A program made the translations under genes and the position numbers. The notes beneath the pieces were generated by a model that did not search any database, was not told where the DNA came from, and saw only the letters and a list, made by a program, of their open reading frames with translations. A stretch of DNA of 64,000 nt from Mycolicibacter sp. MU0083 (GTDB lineage: Bacteria; Actinomycetota; Actinomycetes; Mycobacteriales; Mycobacteriaceae), in the NCBI RefSeq assembly GCF_963378075.1, contig NZ_OY726394.1, positions 4,277,398 through 4,341,397 on the forward strand, in the 5' to 3' direction. Positions within the stretch are counted from its first letter, which is position 1. The number at the start of each line of letters is the position of its first letter. Positions 24,802-34,022 of the stretch are shown here, in pieces.

Positions 24802-27300
24802 CTACGGAGCCGCGGGAGGCACTTCTACCTGGGGGGATCCCGCCTGATCGGGTGGCTGCGGAGCCGGGGCCTGACCCGCGGGCGGCATCTCGGACGGGGC
24901 CGGCGGCGCCGCCGTGATCGTGGTGGGCGGACCGATCGGAATGGTGATGCCCGGTGCGATCTCGATGGTCGGCTGGATGACGGTCTCCTCCGGGGCGGGC
25001 GGCGGACCGTCCTCCATCGGCGGCGGGGGCGGCGGTGCCGCCGGCACGCCTGCGTAGCCGCCGATCTCGGTGGGGGTGGGGAAGGTCTCGTTGGGCGTGC
25101 CCTGCAGGGCCCCGTCCATGGTGGCCTTCCAGATGTCGGCCGGGATGCTGGCGCCGTAAACCGGTGCGCCCCACTGATTCACCAGCGGCTCGTCGCCGCC
25201 GGTGGTGCCGACCCAGACCGCGGTCGCCAGTGACGGTGTGTAACCGACCATCCAGCCGTCCCGGTTGGCGCCGGTCTCGCCGAGCTGCGTGGTTCCGGTC
25301 TTGGCTGCCGACGGCCGGCCCCCGGCCAGGTTGTGTCCGCGTGACCACCCGGCGATGGGCGCCATCGCGGCGGTGACGTTGTCGGCGACCGCCTTGGGGA
25401 TGCGTTGCTCACCGGTGTCTTCGGCGGTGTGCGCGTCGAAGAGCACCTGGCCGTCGGCCCGAACCACCTTCGCCACGAAGTGCGGCGGGTGGTAGACCCC
25501 GGAGTCGGCCAGCGTCGCGTACGCCGAGGCCATGTCGATCACCCGGGTCTGGTACTGGCCCAGCACCACCCCGCCCTCGGGCGGCCCGCCGTCCTGCGAC
25601 AGGGTGTGCGGGACACCGGGGAAGCTCTCGGCCACCCCGGCCCGGTGCGCCGCGTCGGCGACGTCCTGCGCCCCGTTCTTGAGCTTGAGCATCAACCGGT
25701 AGTAGGCGGTGTTCAAGGAGCGCTTGAGCGCCTCGGCGATATTGCAGACCCCGCAGCTCTCGCCTTCGGAGTTGGTGATCTTGACGTGCCCGTTCTCCAG
25801 CGTCAGCGGTGAACTGTCCACCTGATAGCCCAGGCCGATGCCCTGCTCCAGCGCGGCCACCAGTGCGAACACCTTGAACGACGACCCGGTCTGCAGACCC
25901 GCCTGGGCGAAGTCGAAGCCCGCCGCATCCGAACCGCCGTAGTACGCGCGCACCCCGCCATCGCGCGGGTCGATGGACACCACCGCCGAGCGCATGTTGG
26001 GGATCTGGTCTTTGAGGTAGGTGGACACCGCTTCCTCGGCGGCAGCCTGGGCCTGCGGATCGATGGTGGTGGTGATCTGCAGGCCCTGGGTGTTCAGCGT
26101 CTGCTCGTCGATGTCGAACAGTTCGAGCAGTTCGCTGGTGACCTGACGCTGGATCAGCCCGTTGGGGCCGGTGGTGATGTTCTGGGTGCGCGCCAACTCC
26201 GGGGAGACCGTCACCGGGAACTCCTGCGCGGCGCGCTGCTCGGTGCTCAACGCCCCGGTCTCCACCATGCCGTCGAGCACCCAGCTCCACCGGTCCAGCG
26301 CGCCCTCGGGGTCGACCGCGGGATCCAGCGTGGACGGCCGCTGGATCAGCGCGGCCAGCAGTGCTCCCTCGGCGATGTCGAGTTGCTCGACGGGCTTGTC
26401 GAAGTAGGCCTTGGACGCCGCGGCGATCCCGTACGCGCCGCGGCCGAAGTAGATGATGTTCAGGTAGGCCTGCAGTACGTCGTCCTTGCGCCAGGCGCTG
26501 GACATCTTCGTGGCGATCACGAGTTCCTTGGCCTTGCGGACCAATCCGCCCATGCCGGCCCGCTCGGACCCGACGAGTGCGTTCTTCACGTACTGCTGGG
26601 TGATCGTCGAACCGCCCTGGGTGTCCCCGCCGAAGAGGTTGTTCTTGATCGCCCGGGCGAATCCCGACACCGAGAAGCCCGGGTTGGAGTAGAAGTCCCG
26701 GTCTTCGGCGGCCAACACCGCGTTGCGCACGTACACCGGGACCTGACTGATATCGATGTCGACGCGGTTGCCCTCCGGCGGAATGATCTTGGCCAGCTCC
26801 GAGCCGTCGCTGGCCAGGATCGTCGACACCTGGTTGGTCCGGATGTCCCCGGGCGAGGGCACGTCGGTGATGGAGTAGGCCATCGCGAAAGTGATCACCG
26901 GCAGCAGCAGCATCACCACCGCGGCGATGTAGCAGCAGCGCCGGATCAACCGCCAGTTCGGCCGGTGCCGCCGCAGCCACGCCAGCGGATCGGGCATCGC
27001 GGGCCGGTCGGCGTGATCGGAGGACGCCGGCTGCCGCGGCGCCCGCTCGACCGGTTTGTCCGGCGGGGGTTCGCGGCGCGGAAGCCTGCCGCTGAGTGCC
27101 TCGTCGCGCTGCCGGGGCGCCCCGTCGAGGGCCGCCCGCACCGCATCGATGGGATCGCGCAGGTCTGCGGTGACGGCGTCGTCGACCGGCGAGATGATCG
27201 TGGTCGGCCGGTCATCGGGCCGCGGTGCGGGCCGTCGGCCCCCGCCCTCGGAGCGCCGCGCCGGGTCCGCAGCGGACCCGTCGTCGTCGTGGCTACTCAC
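24802..27300 (-). CDS. ponA1: Bifunctional penicillin-binding protein PonA1
   Basis: Class A PBP that polymerises and crosslinks peptidoglycan at the pole. About 832 residues: cytoplasmic Pro/Arg-rich tail (1-120), one TM near 122-143 (AAVVMLLLPVITFAMAY), GT51 domain (EDRDFYSNPGF, STITQQYVKNALVGSERAG), transpeptidase with TGSSFKVFA, SLN and KTGTT, then a Pro-rich tail with ETVIQPTIEIAPGITIP, which closely matches M. tuberculosis PonA1. This marks it as the orthologue, with the downstream copy (22295-24664) as the duplicate. Start GTG 27300 overlaps the DUF5318 stop by 8 bp; GTG or ATG at 27318 is an alternative. 137 bp separate the two ponA genes. Confidence 0.95.
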   Translation of the reverse strand: MSSHDDDGSAADPARRSEGGGRRPAPRPDDRPTTIISPVDDAVTADLRDPIDAVRAALDGAPRQRDEALSGRLPRREPPPDKPVERAPRQPASSDHADRPAMPDPLAWLRRHRPNWRLIRRCCYIAAVVMLLLPVITFAMAYSITDVPSPGDIRTNQVSTILASDGSELAKIIPPEGNRVDIDISQVPVYVRNAVLAAEDRDFYSNPGFSVSGFARAIKNNLFGGDTQGGSTITQQYVKNALVGSERAGMGGLVRKAKELVIATKMSSAWRKDDVLQAYLNIIYFGRGAYGIAAASKAYFDKPVEQLDIAEGALLAALIQRPSTLDPAVDPEGALDRWSWVLDGMVETGALSTEQRAAQEFPVTVSPELARTQNITTGPNGLIQRQVTSELLELFDIDEQTLNTQGLQITTTIDPQAQAAAEEAVSTYLKDQIPNMRSAVVSIDPRDGGVRAYYGGSDAAGFDFAQAGLQTGSSFKVFALVAALEQGIGLGYQVDSSPLTLENGHVKITNSEGESCGVCNIAEALKRSLNTAYYRLMLKLKNGAQDVADAAHRAGVAESFPGVPHTLSQDGGPPEGGVVLGQYQTRVIDMASAYATLADSGVYHPPHFVAKVVRADGQVLFDAHTAEDTGEQRIPKAVADNVTAAMAPIAGWSRGHNLAGGRPSAAKTGTTQLGETGANRDGWMVGYTPSLATAVWVGTTGGDEPLVNQWGAPVYGASIPADIWKATMDGALQGTPNETFPTPTEIGGYAGVPAAPPPPPPMEDGPPPAPEETVIQPTIEIAPGITIPIGPPTTITAAPPAPSEMPPAGQAPAPQPPDQAGSPQVEVPPAAP

Positions 27301-27718
27301 TGGCGGTACGGGCTCCACTGCGCGCCGGCCGTCGACCGCGGGATCCCTTGGGCGGGCGTGCGATACCCAATACGTAGGACTTCACCAGATGATTCCAGCT
27401 GCAGGTCCGGCACACCTCGACCACGTGCACCGAGAACTCGGGGTAGCGGGTGGCCAGCAACACCAGTTCCTCGGCCGAACGCGCCGACCCCGACACCGCA
27501 CCCAGGTGATCGCCGTACACCCACGACACCAGCGTCAGCTGTTCTTTGCGGCAGATGGGGCAGACCACCGCACTCTGCTTGCCGTGGAACTTCGCGGCCC
27601 GCAGCAGATACGGATTGGCGTCGCACACTTCGGAGACCCCGGTACGCCCGGAATAGACCTCGGCCAGCAGGGAACGGCGCCGGAGCGCGTAGTCCACCAC
27701 CTGTCGCTGCAATCGCAC
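27293..27718 (-). CDS. DUF5318 zinc-ribbon-like protein (Rv0049 homolog)
   Basis: A 141-residue conserved actinobacterial protein of unknown function, clearly matching M. tuberculosis Rv0049 (RLQRQVVDYALRRRSLLAEV). Two Cys pairs, CPICRKEQL and CRTCSWNH, suggest a zinc ribbon. The basic C-terminus ends RTASE. GTG 27718 was chosen to match the relative; ATG 27745 would add nine residues. It overlaps the ponA1 start, and co-transcription with ponA1 is conserved, so a link to cell-wall growth is possible but unproven. Confidence 0.85.
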   Translation of the reverse strand: MRLQRQVVDYALRRRSLLAEVYSGRTGVSEVCDANPYLLRAAKFHGKQSAVVCPICRKEQLTLVSWVYGDHLGAVSGSARSAEELVLLATRYPEFSVHVVEVCRTCSWNHLVKSYVLGIARPPKGSRGRRPARSGARTASE

Positions 27719-27828
27719 GAGGACCAGAGTACGTCGGGTCCCCATGGGCCGTGGCGATCAACGCCCCTATCCCGGTCCACCGGTGGATTCCGGGCGCCAC
27801 CGGGGGCCGATCTTCTACGATCGTCGCC

Positions 27829-28680
27829 GTGGCACTACGGCAGTCCCCGGGTACCCGGGCGAAAGACAGCGACCGCGACGACGTCTGCCGCGCCCTGGAC
27901 AACGCCCTGGTGGAAGGCCAGCTGTCCAGTACCGAGCACCGCGAACGGATCGGTGCGGCGACCAGCGCCGTCACCCTGGGTGACCTGCGTGCACTCATCG
28001 GCGACCTGCAGGTCGAACGCACCCCGGGCCCGCTGCCGACGTTGGGCGAACCGGCGAGGCTCACCCTTCGTCACCGCATCCTCGCCGCCCTGGGCGTCCT
28101 GGGCGCCGCGGTCCTGGTGGGGATACTGCTCGGCTGGGGCCTGTACGGGAACACCACGTCCCCGCTGAGCCTGACCTCTGACCCCGGGGCCAAACCCGAC
28201 GGTGTCGCCCCGCTGGTGCTGACCCCGCCGCGCCGGCTGCACTCGCTGGGCGGATTGTCCGGCCTGCTCGAACAGGCCCGGCAGAAGTTCGGCGACACGA
28301 TGGGCTACCGGCTGCTGGTCTACCCCGACTACGCCTCGATGGACCGGGCCGATCCCACCGAGGAACGCCGCAAACTCGACTACTACTACCGGGGCGGCTG
28401 GGACGACCCGTCCACCTCGGCCCGACGCAGCGACGACGTGCTGGTGGACCTCGGCGCGTTCGACCTGAAGGCCGCGGTCGGGATCCTGCGCGGGGCGCCC
28501 GAGACGCTGGGGATCAAACCGTCCGAGGTGAAGAGCACCTATCTGATCGTCGATCCGGCCAAGGACCCGACCGCACCCGGCGGGCTGTCCCTGTCGGTGT
28601 ACGTCTCCGGCGACTACGGCAGCGGCTATATCAACTTCGCCGGCGACGGCAGCGTCAAACGCATCAATTACCCGTCCTGA
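27829..28680 (+). CDS. DUF1707-domain membrane protein (Rv0048c homolog)
   Basis: A 283-residue protein. The N-terminal DUF1707/SHOCT-like segment (SDRDDVCRALDNALVEGQLSS) occurs in many actinobacterial membrane proteins. A TM helix near residues 86-106 (ALGVLGAAVLVGILLGWGLYG) precedes an extracellular domain of about 175 residues ending GSVKRINYPS, as in M. tuberculosis Rv0048c. GTG 27829 is the first start giving MALRQSPGTRAKDSDRDD. It is divergent from the DUF5318-ponA1 genes across 110 bp. Function unknown. Confidence 0.85.
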   Translation: MALRQSPGTRAKDSDRDDVCRALDNALVEGQLSSTEHRERIGAATSAVTLGDLRALIGDLQVERTPGPLPTLGEPARLTLRHRILAALGVLGAAVLVGILLGWGLYGNTTSPLSLTSDPGAKPDGVAPLVLTPPRRLHSLGGLSGLLEQARQKFGDTMGYRLLVYPDYASMDRADPTEERRKLDYYYRGGWDDPSTSARRSDDVLVDLGAFDLKAAVGILRGAPETLGIKPSEVKSTYLIVDPAKDPTAPGGLSLSVYVSGDYGSGYINFAGDGSVKRINYPS

Positions 28681-28737
28681 ACTGCGCGTTTCCCTGCGCT
28701 GAACATCGGGCGAACACCCGGCACTTGGGTCCGGTTA

Positions 28738-28750
28738 TATCGGCGCGATA
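28738..28750. promoter_or_regulatory. Short palindrome in the padR-ino1 promoter region
   Basis: TATCGGCGCGATA is a 5-bp inverted repeat around GCG, about 57 bp before the padR start. The region around it (GGTTATAT, GATACTATG) is AT-rich and likely contains the promoter. PadR proteins often repress themselves from such sites, but this match to an operator is only suggestive. Confidence 0.3.
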
Positions 28751-28806
28751 CTATGTCGCGAGCCGTCGACCGGTAGTAGCCGAATTCATCACAGGAGGTG
28801 ACTCGA

Positions 28807-29361
28807 GTGCTTGAGCTTGCCATCTTGGGCTTGCTGCTCGAATCACCGATGCACGGTTACGAACTCCGGAAGCGGCTGACCGGTCTGCTGGGTGCGTTCC
28901 GGGCATTCTCCTACGGCTCGCTGTATCCGGCGCTGCGGCGCATGCAGGCGGCCGGAGTGATCGCCGAGGACGCGACCCCGACGGGAGCCCCGGTGCGCCG
29001 GGCCCGGCGGGTCTATCGGCTGACCGACGCCGGCCGCCAGCGCTTCAACGAACTGGTGGCCGACACCGGTCCACAGAACTACACCGACGACGGCTTCGGG
29101 GTGCACCTGGCCTTCTTCAACCGCACCCCCGCCGAAGCACGGATGCGGATTCTGGAGGGTCGCCGCCGGCAGGTGGAGGAACGCCGGGAGGGCCTCCGCA
29201 ATGCGGTGGCACGGGCCAGCAGCTCGCTGGATCGCTACACCCGCCAGCTGCATCAGCTCGGGCTGGAATCCAGTGAGCGCGAAGTCAACTGGCTCAACGA
29301 ACTGATCGCGGCCGAGCGCGCCTCGAACCCGGCCGCATCAAACCGGGCCGAACAACCCTGA
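28807..29361 (+). CDS. PadR-family transcriptional regulator (Rv0047c homolog)
   Basis: A 184-residue repressor-type regulator with a winged-helix domain at residues 1-90 (LELAILGLLLESPMHGYELRKRL, YGSLYPALRRMQAAGVI) and a helical C-terminal dimerisation region (RRRQVEERREGLRNAVARA). GTG 28807 is chosen because AGGAGG (28793-28798) stands 8 bases before it and the family begins MLELAILGLL; the earlier GTG overlaps that ribosome site. It lies 72 bp upstream of ino1 and is probably co-transcribed with it, a pairing also seen in M. tuberculosis, so control of inositol synthesis is plausible. Confidence 0.92.
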   Translation: MLELAILGLLLESPMHGYELRKRLTGLLGAFRAFSYGSLYPALRRMQAAGVIAEDATPTGAPVRRARRVYRLTDAGRQRFNELVADTGPQNYTDDGFGVHLAFFNRTPAEARMRILEGRRRQVEERREGLRNAVARASSSLDRYTRQLHQLGLESSEREVNWLNELIAAERASNPAASNRAEQP

Positions 29362-29433
29362 TCCGGCCCGCCGCATCGGGACACCACAACACAGCACGTC
29401 AGCAGTGCAAGCAGAAAAAGGAGAACGTCGGAA

Positions 29434-30525
29434 ATGACTGAGCAAACGACGGAAGTGCGGGTCGCCATTGTCGGCGTCGGTAACTGCGCCTCCTCGCTGG
29501 TCCAAGGCGTGCAGTACTACCAGAACGCCGACGACAACTCGACGGTCCCCGGTCTGATGCACGTGCGGTTCGGCCCGTACCACGTCCGCGACGTGAAGTT
29601 CGTCGCCGCGTTCGACGTGGACGCCAAGAAGGTCGGCTTCGACCTGTCCGAGGCCATCTTCGCCTCGGAGAACAACACCATCAAGATCGCCGACGTGCCG
29701 CCGACCAACATCATCGTGCAGCGCGGCCCGACCCTGGACGGCATCGGCAAGTACTACGCCGAGACCATCGAGGTCTCCGACGCCGAGGCCGTGGACGTGG
29801 TCGCCGCCCTGCGCGAGGCCAAGGTCGACGTGCTGGTCTCCTACCTGCCGGTGGGCTCGGACGAGGCGGACAAGTTCTACGCCCAGTGCGCCATCGACGC
29901 GGGCGTGGCGTTCGTCAACGCGCTGCCGGTGTTCATCGCCTCCGACCCGGTGTGGGCCAAGAAGTTCGCCGACGCCGGCGTCCCGATCGTCGGCGACGAC
30001 ATCAAGAGCCAGGTCGGCGCCACCATCACCCACCGCGTGATGGCCAAGCTGTTCGAGGACCGCGGGGTCACCCTGGACCGCACCTACCAGCTCAACGTCG
30101 GCGGCAACATGGACTTCAAGAACATGCTCGAGCGGGAGCGGCTGGAGTCCAAGAAGGTCTCCAAGACCCAGGCCGTCACCTCCAACCTGACCGGCTCGCT
30201 GGCCGGCAAGGTCGAGGACAAGAACGTCCACATCGGCCCGAGCGACCACGTGGCCTGGCTCGATGACCGCAAGTGGGCCTACGTGCGCCTGGAGGGCCGC
30301 GCCTTCGGTGACGCCCCGCTGAACCTGGAGTACAAGCTCGAGGTGTGGGACTCGCCGAACTCCGCCGGCATCATCATCGACGCGGTACGTGCCGCCAAGA
30401 TCGCCAAGGACCGCGGCATCGGCGGCCCGATCCTGCCGGCCTCGGCCTACCTGATGAAGAGCCCGCCCAAGCAGCTTCCGGACGACGTCGCGCGCGCCGA
30501 ACTCGAAGCGTTCATCGTCGGTTAG
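29434..30525 (+). CDS. ino1: Inositol-1-phosphate synthase
   Basis: Converts glucose-6-phosphate to myo-inositol-1-phosphate using NAD, the first step to phosphatidylinositol, PIMs, lipoarabinomannan and mycothiol. The 363 residues carry the Rossmann GVGNCASSLVQG near the N-terminus. MIPS signatures VAAFDVDAKKVG, SYLPVGSDEA, VGDDIKSQVGATITHR and NVGGNMDFKNM are present. Length equals the actinobacterial type (about 367). AAAGGAGAA precedes ATG 29434. PadR upstream and the hydrolase downstream are conserved neighbours. Confidence 0.97.
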   Translation: MTEQTTEVRVAIVGVGNCASSLVQGVQYYQNADDNSTVPGLMHVRFGPYHVRDVKFVAAFDVDAKKVGFDLSEAIFASENNTIKIADVPPTNIIVQRGPTLDGIGKYYAETIEVSDAEAVDVVAALREAKVDVLVSYLPVGSDEADKFYAQCAIDAGVAFVNALPVFIASDPVWAKKFADAGVPIVGDDIKSQVGATITHRVMAKLFEDRGVTLDRTYQLNVGGNMDFKNMLERERLESKKVSKTQAVTSNLTGSLAGKVEDKNVHIGPSDHVAWLDDRKWAYVRLEGRAFGDAPLNLEYKLEVWDSPNSAGIIIDAVRAAKIAKDRGIGGPILPASAYLMKSPPKQLPDDVARAELEAFIVG

Positions 30526-30541
30526 GGCGCTGACCCAGGAC

Positions 30542-31426
30542 ATGACTGACGACGAGCTGGCCGGCCTCTCGGAGTTCGCGCTGCTGAGCGAGAACGCCGA
30601 GCAGGCCGGCTTCGACGGCCCGCTGCCCGGCGTGGAGCGCATCGACACCGACGGTGTCAGTGCGCTGCGCTGGGGTTCCGAAGCGCCGCGGGTGGTGTTC
30701 CTGCACGGTGGCGCGCAGAACGCGCACACCTGGGACACCGTCGTCCTGGGCCTGGGCGAGCCCGCCCTCGCGGTGGACCTGCCCGGGCACGGCCGGTCCG
30801 CCTGGCGCGACGACGGCGACTACTCCCCCCAGCGCAACGCCGACGCCATCACCCCGGTGCTGCGCGAACTGGCGCCGGACGCCGAACTGGTGGTCGGCAT
30901 GTCGCTGGGCGGGCTGACCGCCATCCGGTTGGGGGCCAGGGCCCCGGAGTTGGTGCGCCGGCTGGCGCTGGTCGACGTCACGCCGTCGGCCCTGCAGCGG
31001 CACGCCGAGATGAGCGAAGCCGCCCGCGGCACGGTGGCGCTGGCCCAGGGCGAGCGCACCTTCGACGATTTCGAGTCGTTGCTGGCGGTCACCACCGCGA
31101 TGGCCCCGCATCGGGATCCGGAGTCGTTGCGGCGCGGGCTGTTCCACAACACCCGGCGGTTGCCCGACGGCCGTTGGACGTGGCGCTACGACACCATCCG
31201 CTCGGTCGGTGATTTCACCGAACTGTGGTCCGACGTCTCGGCGATCACCGCGCCGACCACATTGATCCGCGGCGGCGACTCGGCGTTCGTCAACGCCGAG
31301 GACATCGCCGCCTACGCGCAGCGTTCGCCGGGACTGACCACCCACGTGGTCAACGGTGCCGGGCATTCGGTGCAAAGCGACCGGCCGCGGGTGCTGGTCG
31401 AACTGCTGCGGATGACGCTCGCCTGA
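30542..31426 (+). CDS. Alpha/beta-fold hydrolase (Rv0045c homolog)
   Basis: A 294-residue esterase-like enzyme. Visible are the oxyanion HGGAQNAHTW, the nucleophile elbow GMSLGGLTAIR (Ser), a likely acid in LIRGGDSAF and the catalytic His in NGAGHSVQSDRP. It matches M. tuberculosis Rv0045c, an ester hydrolase active in vitro on short or branched esters; the natural substrate is not known. Start ATG 30542 is 16 bp after ino1, so it is probably in that operon. Confidence 0.9.
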   Translation: MTDDELAGLSEFALLSENAEQAGFDGPLPGVERIDTDGVSALRWGSEAPRVVFLHGGAQNAHTWDTVVLGLGEPALAVDLPGHGRSAWRDDGDYSPQRNADAITPVLRELAPDAELVVGMSLGGLTAIRLGARAPELVRRLALVDVTPSALQRHAEMSEAARGTVALAQGERTFDDFESLLAVTTAMAPHRDPESLRRGLFHNTRRLPDGRWTWRYDTIRSVGDFTELWSDVSAITAPTTLIRGGDSAFVNAEDIAAYAQRSPGLTTHVVNGAGHSVQSDRPRVLVELLRMTLA

Positions 31427-31461
31427 TATCGGCACCGCGTTTCCGGGGTTAAAGTGGCCGG

Positions 31462-32259
31462 ATGGGCCACCGGATCCGGATCGCCGTTCAACTGCAGCCC
31501 CAGCACGCAACGCACTACGGCGCGATCCGCGACGCGGTCCGGCGCTGTGAGGACATCGGCGTCGACATCGCCTTCAACTGGGACCACTTCTTCCCGCTCT
31601 ACGGTGACCGCGACGGCACCCACTTCGAGTGCTGGACCATGCTGGCCGCCTGGGCCGAGCAGACCTCGCGGATCGAGATCGGCGCGCTGGTGTCGTGCAA
31701 CTCCTACCGCAACCCCGAACTGCTCGCCGACATGGCACGCACCGTCGACCACATCGGCGACGGCCGGCTGATCCTGGGCATCGGTTCGGGCTGGAAGCAC
31801 CGGGACTACCGCGAATACGGCTACGAGTTCGGCACCGCCGGCAGCCGGCTCGACGACCTGGCGGGTGCCCTGCCGCGTATCAAAAGCCGCCTGGCCCAAC
31901 TCAACCCACCACCCACCCGGGACATGCCCCTGCTCATCGGGGGCGCCGGGGAACGCAAGACGCTGCGACTGGTCGCCGAGCACGCCGACATGTGGCACAG
32001 CTTCGCCGACGCCGACAGCTACCCGCACAAGGCCGCGGTGCTCGCCGAGCACTGCGCCGCGGTGGGCCGCGACCCGGGCGGCATCGAGCACTCCGCGGCC
32101 CTGGGCGGCGACCAGACCCGCGGCACCGTCGCCGAACTGCTGGCCGAAGCCGACACGCTGACCGACCTCGGGGTACGCCTGCTGACCATCGGCGCCAGCG
32201 GCCCCGATTACGACCTGACCGCCGCCGAGGCACTGTGCCGATGGCGCGACCAGCGGTAA
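31462..32259 (+). CDS. LLM-class F420-dependent oxidoreductase (Rv0044c homolog)
   Basis: A 265-residue luciferase-like TIM-barrel flavin/F420 enzyme. Family features are the N-terminal strand RIRIAVQLQPQH, the GALVSCNSYRNPELLADMA region and GRLILGIGSGWKHRDYREYG, then IGGAGERKTLRLVAEHADMWH near the phosphate-binding end. It matches M. tuberculosis Rv0044c. Substrate unknown. The last 19 bp overlap the ABC transporter start, suggesting coupled translation in this genome. Confidence 0.9.
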   Translation: MGHRIRIAVQLQPQHATHYGAIRDAVRRCEDIGVDIAFNWDHFFPLYGDRDGTHFECWTMLAAWAEQTSRIEIGALVSCNSYRNPELLADMARTVDHIGDGRLILGIGSGWKHRDYREYGYEFGTAGSRLDDLAGALPRIKSRLAQLNPPPTRDMPLLIGGAGERKTLRLVAEHADMWHSFADADSYPHKAAVLAEHCAAVGRDPGGIEHSAALGGDQTRGTVAELLAEADTLTDLGVRLLTIGASGPDYDLTAAEALCRWRDQR

Positions 32260-34022
32260 GGCTGGCGGCGTTCTTCGCCACCTGGTGGATGGTGGGCGCC
32301 CTGGCGGCGCTCCCGTCCGCCGGCGCGGCTCCCGATCTGTGTGCGCCGCCCGGGCAGGAGGCCGCGGTCGCATTGCCGGGGAAGCTGGCCAACGCCAAGC
32401 GGCCCCGGGAGGACAAATACACCACTGCCGGGGTGGTGCCGCTGACTTCGATCGACGTGACCCGGCTCGGCCTGGCCACGCCCGGGGTACTGACCGTCGG
32501 CACCCTCACCGAGAGTCCCCCGACGAACTGCATCACCGCGCGGGGCCGCTACAGCGGCTTCGACAACGAACTGCTGCGCGCGATCGCCGCGAAGCTGGGC
32601 CTGCGCGTGCAGTTCATCGGCACCGACTTCTTCGGCCTGCTGGCCCAGGTGGAGTCGGGGCGCTTCGACGTCGGCTCGGCGTCGATCAACGCCACCGACG
32701 AGCGCCGCCGCACCGTCGGCTTCACCAACGGCTACGACTTCGGCTACATGGCCCTGGTGGTCCCGGCCGGTTCGGGGATCACCGGGTTCGACGGCCTGGC
32801 GGCGGGTAGCCGTGTCGCGGTGGTGCAGGGCACCGTCGAAGACGCCTACGCCGTCGACAACCTGGGGCTGGAACCGGTGCGTTTCCCGGATTCGATCACG
32901 CTGTACGCCAGCTTGAAGAGCCGTCAGGTGGACGCCTGGGTGGCGCCGTCGCTGACCGCGCTGAAACTGCTGAAACCCGATGACCCCGCACAGATCGTCG
33001 GCTACACGTTCAGTCCGGCCGGCTTCGAGGCCTACGCCGTGGCCAAGGGCAATCAGGCGCTGATCTCGGCGCTGAACGCCGGGCTGGACGCCGTCATCGC
33101 CGACGGCACCTGGCCGAAGCTGTTCACCGACTGGGTGCCGCGACCGCTGCCGCCGGACTGGCAACCGGGCTCCAAATCGGCGGCCACCCCGCACCTGCCG
33201 GACTTCGCCGCGATCGCCGCCCGGCATCACCGCGCCGAATCGGACGCGTATGCGCCCAAATCCACTCTGGCGCAACTGCGCGACTCCTTCTTCGACTGGC
33301 AGCTGTACCGTGAGGCCCTGCCGGACCTGCTGAGGACCGGCCTGCCCAATACCGTGTTGCTGACGTTGAGCGGCGGCGCGATCGGCTTGGTGGCCGGCCT
33401 GGGGCTGGCGGTGGCGGGGCTCTCCCGCAGTCGCTGGCTGCGCTGGCCGGCCCGGGTCTACACCGACGTCTTCCGGGGCCTGCCCGAGGTGCTGATCATC
33501 TTGCTGATCGGGCTGGCGGTGGGGCCGCTGGTGGGGGGCCTGACCCACAACAATCCCTACCCACTGGGGATCGCCGCGCTGGGCCTGACCGCGGCGGCCT
33601 ACATCGGGGAGATCCTGCGCTCGGGTATCCAGAGCGTGGAGGCCGGCCAGCTGGAGGCGTCACGGGCGCTGGGTTTCGGCTACCCGGCCGCGATGCGGCT
33701 GGTGGTGATCCCGCAGGGCATCCGGCGGGTGCTGCCGGCGTTGGTCAATCAGTTCATCGCGTTGCTGAAGGCGTCGGCGCTGCTGTACTTCCTGGGACTG
33801 GTCGCCGGGCAGCGGGAGCTGTTCCAGGTGGGCCGTGACTTCAACGCCCAGACCGGCAGCCTGTCCCCACTGGTCGCGGCGGGCCTGCTCTATCTGTCTT
33901 TGACCATTCCCCTGACGCATCTGGTGAACGTCGTCGATCACCGCCTGCGCCGTGGCCGGCCGGCCGACCCCGATGATCCGATCGAACTGAATCCGGCGAT
34001 CTCGAGCCAGGAGATGACGTGA
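32241..34022 (+). CDS. Amino-acid ABC transporter: fused substrate-binding protein and permease
   Basis: A 593-residue fusion of a polar amino-acid binding protein and its permease. A signal-anchor (LAAFFATWWMVGALAALPSAGA) leads into an SBP of the glutamine/glutamate family (YSGFDNELLRAIAAKLGLRVQFI, GRFDVGSASINATDERRRTV, AVVQGTVEDAYAV) over residues 85-310. After a linker, four to five helices hold the EAA loop QLEASRALGFGYPAAMRL near residue 475, the site that contacts the ATPase. The fused layout is known in GlnH-GlnP-type systems. It starts inside the preceding oxidoreductase gene and overlaps the ATPase by 4 bp. M. tuberculosis lacks these genes at this locus; they may have been inserted here. 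Confidence 0.9.
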   Translation: MARPAVRLAAFFATWWMVGALAALPSAGAAPDLCAPPGQEAAVALPGKLANAKRPREDKYTTAGVVPLTSIDVTRLGLATPGVLTVGTLTESPPTNCITARGRYSGFDNELLRAIAAKLGLRVQFIGTDFFGLLAQVESGRFDVGSASINATDERRRTVGFTNGYDFGYMALVVPAGSGITGFDGLAAGSRVAVVQGTVEDAYAVDNLGLEPVRFPDSITLYASLKSRQVDAWVAPSLTALKLLKPDDPAQIVGYTFSPAGFEAYAVAKGNQALISALNAGLDAVIADGTWPKLFTDWVPRPLPPDWQPGSKSAATPHLPDFAAIAARHHRAESDAYAPKSTLAQLRDSFFDWQLYREALPDLLRTGLPNTVLLTLSGGAIGLVAGLGLAVAGLSRSRWLRWPARVYTDVFRGLPEVLIILLIGLAVGPLVGGLTHNNPYPLGIAALGLTAAAYIGEILRSGIQSVEAGQLEASRALGFGYPAAMRLVVIPQGIRRVLPALVNQFIALLKASALLYFLGLVAGQRELFQVGRDFNAQTGSLSPLVAAGLLYLSLTIPLTHLVNVVDHRLRRGRPADPDDPIELNPAISSQEMT

